Assembly: GCA_012271025.1 (NCBI GenBank)
Contig: JAAXHF010000266.1
Span: 1 to 5,016, forward strand
Length of the DNA: 5,016 nt
Source: Deltaproteobacteria bacterium
GTDB lineage: Bacteria; Desulfobacterota_B; Binatia; Bin18
Direction: 5' to 3'
The position numbers and the translations under genes are program-made. Under the pieces are notes generated by a model, which saw nothing but the letters and a program-made list of their open reading frames with translations, ran no database searches and had not been told where the DNA came from. Positions 1 to 5,016 of the stretch are shown here, piece after piece (the first letter of the stretch is position 1; the number at the start of each line of letters is the position of its first letter).

Positions 1-21
1 GGGCGGGTTTCAAACCCGCCC
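1..21. repeat. GC-rich palindrome at the left edge
   Basis: Bases 1-10 (GGGCGGGTTT) are the exact reverse complement of bases 12-21, with a single C between them. The folded form would be an 8-bp stem closing a 5-base TTCAA loop. Base 22 is also C, so the right arm continues and the left arm probably extends beyond the window. It lies about 100 bases downstream of the receptor stop codon, so it could act as a transcription terminator for that minus-strand gene. The T-tract such a terminator needs would lie outside the window. It could equally be one copy of a dispersed palindromic repeat (REP-like). The palindrome is certain; its role is not. Confidence 0.6.
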
Positions 22-123
22 CTCCTGTCGTGTGGTCAGCCCGGGCGGTGGGAGAGGTGGTGTGCTGCGGCAGGGGCGGGAGTCTGAGAGCGGGCCGAGC
101 GCAAGACCTCCGGCCCTGCTCAC

Positions 124-2562
124 TCAGGCGCCGATAAAACGGTAGGTCAGCTCCAGGCCGAAGGTGCGGCCTCTGGCCAGCGGCGAGAAGGTGCCGCCGC
201 CGAGTGCCGACGGAAGCTGGGTATTGCCGCCGAACCTGGCCTGGTTCAGCAGGTTCTTGGCGTACAGGCCGATCACCCACTGGCCGTCGTTGATGTGCAG
301 GTCGAGGCCGGCTTGGAGCATTTTCTGCTGCCGGTTGAAGCCGAGGTTGTCGTCGGTGTCATACCATTTGTCCCGGTAGGCGTAATTGACCCGTGAGGCG
401 AGCCGCACGCGGTGGCCCAAGTCCAGCGTGTGCAGCAGGCCCAGGCTGTAGGTCCAGCGCGGGGCGCGGGGCGGTTCGAGGTCCTCATCGCGGCCGTCCA
501 CTCGGCCGTCGCGGTTGAGGTCGAACTTGACCGTGGCGTAATCCGTCTCCACAAAACCGGCCGAACCGAGCAGGACGAGGCTGGGGGTGAGGGCGAACAT
601 CCCCTCCGCTTCCAAGCCCCACAGTTCGGCGTCGGCCGTGTTCCGAATCACCTGCACGATGTTCGCCTGGGTTTGCAGGGTGGGCCGCCCGTCCACAACA
701 TCGATGACCGGCAGACCCGTGTCGGGATCGAGGACGGGCAGGTCCTCGGTCAGCGACAGTTCGCGCTGCATGTCGTCGACGAAGTTGTAGAAAAACGCCG
801 CGTTGAGGCGGGCGCGGGCGCCGAAGGTTTTCTTGAAGCCAATCTCGAAATTATCAACCCGCTCTTCGTCGAACGGCTCGGCGCCCAGGTCGCGGGCCAC
901 CCTCAGGCCGAGCCGTTCGAGCAGCGCGACCTGCGCGCTCGGCAGGTCGCGGCTGAGATCGTAGAAGGTGTCGCGCAGGTTATAGCCGCCGGACCGGAAG
1001 CCGCGCGTCCAGTGGGCGTAGATCAGGCTCTCGTCGTCAAACCGATAGGTCAGTCCGATCTTGGGCGACAGGTTGTTCCAGCTTTCCTCATCTCCGAAGT
1101 GACTTGGGCAGGCGGGGCCGTTCACGATGTGACACGGCGTGGCGCCGTTTCGGGTCAGGTTCGTGATATCGGCTTCTTTCGCCTCATGGGTATAGCGCAG
1201 CCCGGCGGTCAGCGTCAGCCGGTCGGTCAGGTCGTAGTCGGCATTCGTGAACAGCCCAAAGGTTTCAACCTCATAGTCGCCGCCGCCGCTTTGGAGGATG
1301 GTCCCAAAGGCGAGGTTGCGGTGTTCGTGATAGCCGATGTCGTTCTGAAAGTAGTACAACCCGGTCGTCAGGAACAGCTTGTCCAAAAACAGGCCGCTGT
1401 AGCGCAGCTCGTTGCTGAACTGTTCTGCGACTTGGACGGCGCCGCCGTGGAACAGCGGCAGCGGTGTGGCGTCAATATCGCTCACGGCATCGCCCCAGCC
1501 GTCGCGCCAGCCGAAGATGTTGGTGACCGTGCCGTGGCCCAGGGGCACGTCCCAATCCAGGCGGGTGTTGAAGGAGTGGACCTCGGACTTGATATGGCCC
1601 TCTTCGTCGACGGCGAAGTTGAAGCTGTCGCGGTCGAAGTTGGCAAAGGGGTTGGACAGGCCGGAGCCGTTGGTATGGTTCTGAGCCGCCGGGCCGTCGC
1701 CGTCGATATCCTGATACTCGTAGCGCAGGGTCAGGTCCAGGTTCTCGGTCGGCTGCCAGCTGACGACCGGCCGCAGCATCAGCGTGTCCTGGGCGCCGAA
1801 GGCCCGGCCGTCGTGCTCGTTCTCGAACCAGCCCTGGTCCTGGTTGGAATAGACCGTGAAGCGGGCGCGCAGGGTGTCGGTCAGCGGGGCGTTGAGCGTG
1901 CTCGACACGTACACGTTGGGCGCCTTGCCGCCGCCCTCGACCGCACTGCGGACCCTGGCTTCATAGCGGTCCGTCGGCGTTTTGGTGTTGACCAGCACAG
2001 CCCCGCCCACCACATTGCGACCGAACAGAACGCCCTGCGGGCCGCGCAAGACCTCGATGCTCTCCAGGTCGAAGGCGTCGTACAGGACCGTCGCGTTCGT
2101 ACCGATGTAGATCCCATCGACGAAAACGCCGACCGTCGGATCGATGGACGGAATGGAACTGTTGATGCCCAGGCCGCGAATCGAAAAGTTGGCGATGCCG
2201 CGCGCCGTGCCGACATCGTCCAGGGTCACGTTCGGCATGTTGATCGACAGGCTGCCCAGGTCGCGTACCTTGAGGGCGTCAAGCTGTTCAGCGTCGAAGG
2301 CGCTGATCGACAGCGGCACGTCCTGGCTCGGCTGAGATCGTTTCTGAGCGGTCACGACCACGTCTTCCAGCGCGAAGGTATAGTCAGAGGCTGCTGCCTG
2401 TTCTTGCGGTATGGCTCCCGGAGTGGCCTCCTGGGCCTGGGCCGGTAGGCCAGCTGCCAGGAGCAGGACGAGGCCCAGCCCGATCAGGCCCAGAGTGGTC
2501 GGCGCCGCTGGTGCGCGCCTGCCCGCTTGCCGGTTTTCAGCCGTCTTGTCGAGAAGGTCCAT
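124..2562 (-). CDS. TonB-dependent outer-membrane receptor
   Basis: An 812-residue outer-membrane transporter that would import a scarce ligand, such as a siderophore, cofactor or oligomer, using energy from TonB-ExbB-ExbD. A signal peptide (hydrophobic core about residues 24-38, twin Arg at 15-16 in the n-region) precedes a likely cut after AQA at 43. A TonB-box-like LEDVVVTAQKR spans 65-75. The plug follows at about 76-196, with SIRG (127-130), GVFVDGIYIG (145-154) and LRGPQGVLFGR (172-182). The rest is a 22-strand-type beta-barrel with family signatures such as YAHWTRGFRSGGYN (515-528) and NFEIGFKK (571-578). The C-terminus is YRF plus three residues, whereas these proteins usually end on the aromatic residue. 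Length is normal for the family and the frame is intact. The frame is open to 2721, but that longer start would overlap the divergent gene and put 53 residues before the signal peptide. A GTG at 2571, three codons earlier, is the serious alternative. Residues 681-692 form an EF-hand-like loop, and Cys477 and Cys485 sit in a probable surface loop. The ligand cannot be read from sequence; the family call is near certain. Confidence 0.96.
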   Translation of the reverse strand: MDLLDKTAENRQAGRRAPAAPTTLGLIGLGLVLLLAAGLPAQAQEATPGAIPQEQAAASDYTFALEDVVVTAQKRSQPSQDVPLSISAFDAEQLDALKVRDLGSLSINMPNVTLDDVGTARGIANFSIRGLGINSSIPSIDPTVGVFVDGIYIGTNATVLYDAFDLESIEVLRGPQGVLFGRNVVGGAVLVNTKTPTDRYEARVRSAVEGGGKAPNVYVSSTLNAPLTDTLRARFTVYSNQDQGWFENEHDGRAFGAQDTLMLRPVVSWQPTENLDLTLRYEYQDIDGDGPAAQNHTNGSGLSNPFANFDRDSFNFAVDEEGHIKSEVHSFNTRLDWDVPLGHGTVTNIFGWRDGWGDAVSDIDATPLPLFHGGAVQVAEQFSNELRYSGLFLDKLFLTTGLYYFQNDIGYHEHRNLAFGTILQSGGGDYEVETFGLFTNADYDLTDRLTLTAGLRYTHEAKEADITNLTRNGATPCHIVNGPACPSHFGDEESWNNLSPKIGLTYRFDDESLIYAHWTRGFRSGGYNLRDTFYDLSRDLPSAQVALLERLGLRVARDLGAEPFDEERVDNFEIGFKKTFGARARLNAAFFYNFVDDMQRELSLTEDLPVLDPDTGLPVIDVVDGRPTLQTQANIVQVIRNTADAELWGLEAEGMFALTPSLVLLGSAGFVETDYATVKFDLNRDGRVDGRDEDLEPPRAPRWTYSLGLLHTLDLGHRVRLASRVNYAYRDKWYDTDDNLGFNRQQKMLQAGLDLHINDGQWVIGLYAKNLLNQARFGGNTQLPSALGGGTFSPLARGRTFGLELTYRFIGA

Positions 2563-2576
2563 AGCTGTCACTTTCG

Positions 2577-2581
2577 TCCTT
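2577..2581 (-). promoter_or_regulatory. Ribosome binding site of the receptor gene
   Basis: On the minus strand the bases read AAGGA. They lie 5 bases before the GTG at 2571-2569 and 14 bases before the ATG at 2562-2560, in the same frame. The spacing favours GTG as the real start, adding Met-Thr-Ala before the annotated Met. The ATG is kept as the conventional call. The protein differs by only three residues at the signal-peptide end, so function is unaffected. Confidence 0.45.
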
Positions 2582-2585
2582 GTGA

Positions 2586-2678
2586 GTGTCCGGGGGAGGG
2601 TCGAAGCAATCTGCTGTGTCCGTAGACGGCTATAGCGTGCGATGCGTGGCCGGACAAGGGGGGATTGCCCCGGGACAC
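2586..2678. promoter_or_regulatory. Possible operator region with four TGTCC/GGACA motifs
   Basis: Within the 146-base divergent gap the motif GTGTCCG occurs at 2586-2592 and again 30 bases later at 2616-2622. It recurs inverted as CGGACA at 2651-2656 and GGGACAC at 2672-2678. The outer pair forms an imperfect inverted repeat (GTGTCCGGGG against CCCCGGGACAC, one base bulged). The third copy overlaps the candidate -35 box and the second sits at the predicted transcription start. A regulator bound here could control both divergent genes. This is pattern-based inference, and the high GC content raises the chance rate of such matches. Confidence 0.25.
2629..2657 (-). promoter_or_regulatory. Candidate sigma70-type promoter for the receptor gene
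   Basis: On the minus strand TTGTCC (plus-strand 2652-2657) is followed after exactly 17 bases by TATAGC (plus-strand 2629-2634). Each hexamer matches the TTGACA/TATAAT consensus at four of six positions. Transcription would begin near 2622 and give a leader of about 50-60 bases to the receptor start. The -10 lies in the 8-base palindrome GCTATAGC (2629-2636), so it also reads TATAGC on the plus strand, but no good -35 lies at the right distance for that direction. The hexamers are observed; promoter activity is inferred. Confidence 0.4.
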
Positions 2679-2695
2679 GCCTGCCCGGAAGTGAG

Positions 2696-2701
2696 AGGAG
2701 G
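2696..2701 (+). promoter_or_regulatory. Ribosome binding site of the SGNH hydrolase gene
   Basis: A full AGGAGG sits 7 bases before the ATG at 2709. The strong match and ideal spacing fix this start over any other in-frame codon. The start also places a hydrophobic signal peptide at the protein N-terminus. Confidence 0.85.
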
Positions 2702-2708
2702 AGCCTGA

Positions 2709-4271
2709 ATGAGAACACCACGCTACACAGCCTTGCTGTTCGCCAGCCTCATCGGCGGTGTCATCGGACTCGGCTGCGGACTCGGCTGCCCGACCGTGCT
2801 CTTGGCCCAGCCGACCGCGTCTCTGGAGAATCCTCGGCCCGATTCGTTCCAGAGCGGACTGAGCGTGATCTCGGGCTGGGTGTGCGAGGCCGAGCGGATT
2901 GAGGTGATCTTCGACGACGATGAGACGAAACCGTGGCAGGCTGCCTCTGGCACCAGCCGTAACGATACCCGCGGGGTGTGCGGCGATGACGGCAATAACG
3001 GGTTTGGGCTGCTGTTCAACTGGAGTCTGCTCGAACCCGGCCGCCATACGCTCAGCGTCAGGGCCGACGGCCGGGAGTTCGCCCGGGCGACGGTGACCGT
3101 GACCGAGCTTGGAGAAGAATTCTTGCGGGGCGTGGGCAGGTATGCACGGCTCGAAGACTTTCCGCGCGAGGGAACGGACAGCATCGTCGCCTGGCAGGAG
3201 AGTCTGCAAAACTTCCTGATTGCCCGCACAGACCCCTTTGCGTCCAGCATCCAGTCGATGGACCCCGTTGGAGACAGCATCACCAAGGCGTTCAACGCCG
3301 ATATCAACACCTGTCCCAACGAGGATCAGGAGGAGTTGAACTGGGCTACCAGCCTGACCCCCGACGATGGAGTTCTGAGTCAGGCCGAGAGGTTGGAGTC
3401 TCGCCAGGACGCTGCGATCAAGGTCGTCAGCCCCAACAGCGCCGAGTCGGGCGCCACGATGCTGGACGACTTTGTTGAGCAGACGCACAAGATCAAGGCG
3501 AATCTCGAGCCTCTCGCCGCCCCCCGCTATACGACCGTAGTGCTCGGCCATAACGATATCTGCGGCGGAATGATCGACAAGCGCAACGCCGACTGTCCGC
3601 AGGGCGGCGACCAGGACCCCAACCAGCACTGTCGGACCACGCCCGAAGCCTTTGAGCGTGAATTCCGCAAGGGCCTGGATATTCTGATTGAAGTGCCGGA
3701 TTTGAAAATCGGCGTGGCCGCGCTGGTGCGGGTCTCACAGCTGTGCAACCACCCTACCAAAGCCGCCTGCGGGCTAGGCTCCGGGTTGTCATGCGGCGAA
3801 GTATGGGAGCTTGCTCCCTTAGTTCTCGAAGGCCGAGAGGAGAAGGGCATCTGCGGCTCGCTCACCGTCGACTGTTCGGATGAACGAATCGCGGCCGCGT
3901 ATACCCTGGCTCGGCAGTACCGCGATATTCTTGAGCGGGTGACCTATGAGTACGCCGCCATTCCGGCCGGACACGCCTCGCCGATGCTCACGGTCGGCGG
4001 AGAACAGGTGGGCGGAGCGTCCAAGGCCGACGGGACCCAGCTGAGCTTCAGCAACGCGCCCTGGGTGTACAAGTTTGCTGAAGATGACCTGTCGTGCTGC
4101 GACTGTTTCCACCCTTCGAGCCGGGGACAGACGCTGGCCTCGCGGCTGCTGTTTGACGGCTTTACGTGCAGCGCGGGCGATGTGTGCTGCGGGGAGGGCG
4201 GCAGCGTCGTGGACAATGGTCGGTGCACCACCGAGGACACGGGCGGGCGGTTTGTACCGGGCCTGTTTTGA
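2709..4271 (+). CDS. Exported cysteine-rich SGNH/GDSL hydrolase, phospholipase-B-like, with N-terminal Ig-like module
   Basis: A 520-residue secreted or surface ester hydrolase, probably acting on lipids or other acyl or acetyl esters. Residues 1 to about 34 are a signal peptide ending near LLAQ. GLGC occurs twice, at 20-23 and 24-27, but neither is a good lipobox, so lipoprotein anchoring is uncertain. Residues about 37-132 look like a small Ig-like beta-sandwich (ISGWVC at 54-59, later HTLSVRADG at 113-121) with Cys59 and Cys91. A linker follows, then the catalytic domain from about 184. Block I is GDSIT with nucleophile Ser190. Block II is probably the SGA at 247-249 with Gly248. Block III is GHND with Gly280 and Asn282. 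Block V is DCFHP with Asp465 and His468. All SGNH residues are therefore present. The GxNDxC and DCxHP patterns and the long Cys-containing insert between blocks III and V recall phospholipase B. The predicted mature protein has 18 Cys, an even number, pointing to a disulfide-rich periplasmic or extracellular protein. It is divergent from the receptor gene and convergent with the ABM gene, hence monocistronic here. The superfamily call is strong; the substrate is unknown. Confidence 0.88.
   Translation: MRTPRYTALLFASLIGGVIGLGCGLGCPTVLLAQPTASLENPRPDSFQSGLSVISGWVCEAERIEVIFDDDETKPWQAASGTSRNDTRGVCGDDGNNGFGLLFNWSLLEPGRHTLSVRADGREFARATVTVTELGEEFLRGVGRYARLEDFPREGTDSIVAWQESLQNFLIARTDPFASSIQSMDPVGDSITKAFNADINTCPNEDQEELNWATSLTPDDGVLSQAERLESRQDAAIKVVSPNSAESGATMLDDFVEQTHKIKANLEPLAAPRYTTVVLGHNDICGGMIDKRNADCPQGGDQDPNQHCRTTPEAFEREFRKGLDILIEVPDLKIGVAALVRVSQLCNHPTKAACGLGSGLSCGEVWELAPLVLEGREEKGICGSLTVDCSDERIAAAYTLARQYRDILERVTYEYAAIPAGHASPMLTVGGEQVGGASKADGTQLSFSNAPWVYKFAEDDLSCCDCFHPSSRGQTLASRLLFDGFTCSAGDVCCGEGGSVVDNGRCTTEDTGGRFVPGLF
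2766..2789 (+). repeat. Perfect 12-bp tandem duplication inside the signal peptide
   Basis: GGACTCGGCTGC occurs twice back to back, at 2766-2777 and 2778-2789, in frame. It encodes Gly-Leu-Gly-Cys twice (residues 20-23 and 24-27) in the signal-peptide region of the SGNH hydrolase. The perfect identity suggests a recent slippage duplication. It lengthens the hydrophobic segment by four residues without breaking the frame and doubles a weak lipobox-like cysteine site. Confidence 0.85.
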
Positions 4272-4294
4272 TGAGGCGTGAGCCCTGCCGTGTC

Positions 4295-4488
4295 ATGACT
4301 GAAAATCATCCGGCCACGCCGCCCTTTTCCCTGAAATCGTTCAACCCAGAGCGACCTGTTCAAGTCTGTAAGTCCCTGTCAACCTGTATATCCCCGAGGA
4401 AGACCAAGCCCGGGCAGCCTGGGCCGGCATCTGGGCGGAGGAATTCGTGCCGCCCTGGGCCTGGCGGCGGGGTCAGCGGTTGGACTGA
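4295..4488 (+). pseudogene. Possible remnant of a small frameshifted gene in the convergent gap
   Basis: An ATG at 4295 opens a frame (MTENHPATPPFSLKSF...) that reads sensibly to about 4372. There the protein-like reading moves to another frame, 4372-4488, starting VPVNLYIPEEDQARAAW and ending GQRLD before TGA at 4486-4488. The second part is 38 codons. About 31 of them end in G or C, more than the 27 of 38 I count in the competing first-part frame over the same stretch, and the composition looks like protein. A single-base deletion near 4370-4375 would join the two parts into one protein of about 64 residues. There is no good ribosome binding site before 4295. I do not recognise the family. 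It could be a decayed gene, a sequencing error in a live small gene, or chance in GC-rich DNA. Confidence 0.25.
4433..4468. terminator. Competing GC-rich hairpins between convergent genes
   Basis: GGGCGG at 4433-4438 can pair with CCGCCC at 4450-4455 across an 11-base loop. The overlapping GCCGCC at 4449-4454 can instead pair with GGCGGC at 4463-4468 across an 8-base loop, so the two stems exclude each other. Their place between two gene 3' ends fits a role in ending transcription of the SGNH gene or the ABM gene. No T-run follows on either strand, so an intrinsic terminator is not supported. The pairing may only reflect GC-rich sequence. Confidence 0.2.
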
Positions 4489-4528
4489 ACCTGGACATAC
4501 ATAGCAATTATCAGTCGTAAGGCCGGGC

Positions 4529-4921
4529 CTATTCCCGAATGACCGTGTAGAGCTGGGGCGCAGGGATCACCCCAGCAATCTTGGGCAGCTCAGCTTGTTG
4601 CTGCATCGCCGCTATCGCGGCCTGGAAGGTCTCGATGCTCTCCCAATTAGCCACATTGATCAGCAGATAGTGCGCATCCGGGGACACTGCTTGATGAAGC
4701 TTCGTCGAGATGTAGCCGGGTTGAGCTGCCAAGAACGCCCGCGCCTGCTCCCACATCGCTATGGTCTCGTCGAGCGCGTCTGGCGGGACGACAAAAGGAT
4801 TGATGAGCACCACGCCTTCGGCGGGCTCGGCTGCGGGGGCTGGGTCTACAAAGGTGAGGGGCCAAACAAGGGCCGCGACGGCGACGATGACGGTCTTCCA
4901 GGTCCCTGCGGTCTGCGGCAT
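4529..4921 (-). CDS. Exported ABM-fold (antibiotic biosynthesis monooxygenase family) protein
   Basis: A 130-residue protein of the dimeric alpha/beta-barrel ABM superfamily. Residues 1-31 are a Sec-type signal peptide: hydrophobic VIVAVAALVWPLTF at 11-24, then PAPAA with a likely cut after 30 or 31. One ABM domain of about 95 residues follows. It opens with VVLINPFVVPPDALDETIAMW (in two parts, 36-45 and 46-56), then shows AQPGYISTKLH and YLLINVANWESIETFQAAI, the strand-helix pattern of the family. ABM proteins can be cofactor-free oxygenases acting on quinol-like substrates or haem degraders, but many have no known reaction. No catalytic residue can be assigned here. The ATG at 4921 has AAGGAG 9 bases upstream. 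The frame is open to an upstream ATG at 4957, but that start would put the ribosome binding site inside the gene and 12 extra residues before the signal peptide. The gene is convergent with the SGNH hydrolase, and its own upstream partner, if any, is outside the window. Fold confidence is high; the reaction is unknown. Confidence 0.85.
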   Translation of the reverse strand: MPQTAGTWKTVIVAVAALVWPLTFVDPAPAAEPAEGVVLINPFVVPPDALDETIAMWEQARAFLAAQPGYISTKLHQAVSPDAHYLLINVANWESIETFQAAIAAMQQQAELPKIAGVIPAPQLYTVIRE

Positions 4922-4930
4922 GGCGTTGAT

Positions 4931-4936
4931 CTCCTT
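4931..4936 (-). promoter_or_regulatory. Ribosome binding site of the ABM-fold gene
   Basis: On the minus strand the bases read AAGGAG, 9 bases before the ATG at 4921-4919. This supports the 130-residue product with the signal peptide at its very N-terminus, rather than the start 36 bases upstream. Confidence 0.75.
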
Positions 4937-5016
4937 CCCGCGCAGCTTCGGAAGCATCGGCCCGGCTCCCAGCGACTGGGCGAGGCCGAACTCTAGGGTC
5001 CGGACTCATAAAGGGG

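Noticed and set aside
412..2448. Open frame of 678 codons on the plus strand across the receptor gene
   Set aside because: It is fully antisense to a clear TonB-dependent receptor. Its translation has low-complexity Val/Gln/Gly/Arg composition with no recognisable domain, typical of GC-rich shadow frames.
2631..2636. TATAGC as a plus-strand -10 box for the SGNH hydrolase gene
   Set aside because: No sequence resembling TTGACA lies 16-18 bases upstream, so the plus-strand promoter is left unassigned.
2563..2721. Longer start for the receptor at 2721
   Set aside because: It would overlap the start of the divergent gene, lacks a good ribosome binding site, and would put 53 Arg-rich residues before the signal peptide.
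2766..2789. Lipoprotein call for the SGNH hydrolase from GLGC
   Set aside because: Position -3 is Gly rather than Leu, Val or Ile, and a conventional cleavage site near LLAQ lies further on. The evidence is too weak to call a lipoprotein.
2568..3629. Open frame of 353 codons on the minus strand across the SGNH hydrolase gene
   Set aside because: It is antisense to a gene with a strong ribosome binding site and all SGNH motifs, shows no domain, and also covers the receptor promoter region.
4520..4530. Palindrome AGGCC-G-GGCCT overlapping the ABM stop codon as a terminator
   Set aside because: The stem is too short, the loop too tight, and no T-run follows on the minus strand.
4922..5016. Promoter for the ABM gene (TAGAGT on the minus strand near 4990-4995)
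   Set aside because: The matching -35 position falls at or beyond the window edge, so it cannot be judged.

Overview
The window comes from a GC-rich Gram-negative bacterium. The outer-membrane TonB-dependent receptor and the two proteins with export signals support this. Nothing in the sequence fixes the lineage; proteobacterial or a proteobacteria-like uncultured phylum would both fit, and that is inference only. I see no tRNA, rRNA, CRISPR array, transposase, phage gene or replication origin.

Layout from left to right. Bases 1-123 are non-coding and begin with a near-perfect palindrome cut by the window edge. Bases 124-2562 (minus strand) encode a complete TonB-dependent outer-membrane receptor of about 812 residues. 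Bases 2563-2708 form a divergent intergenic region with a candidate promoter for the receptor and several TGTCC/GGACA half-site motifs. Bases 2709-4271 (plus strand) encode an exported, cysteine-rich SGNH (GDSL-type) hydrolase of 520 residues. It carries an N-terminal Ig-like module and a catalytic domain resembling the phospholipase-B-like branch. Bases 4272-4528 separate two convergent genes and hold GC-rich hairpins and what may be the remains of a small frameshifted gene. Bases 4529-4921 (minus strand) encode a 130-residue protein of the antibiotic biosynthesis monooxygenase (ABM) fold that, unusually, carries an export signal. The last 95 bases are its upstream region.

How the genes may work together is inference. 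The receptor and the SGNH hydrolase are divergent neighbours sharing a 146-base control region, so a secreted esterase or lipase could release or trim a ligand that the receptor imports. The ABM-fold protein is convergent to the hydrolase, has its own transcription unit and shows no direct link to either gene. The large open frames antisense to the receptor and to the hydrolase are composition artefacts and are not annotated.
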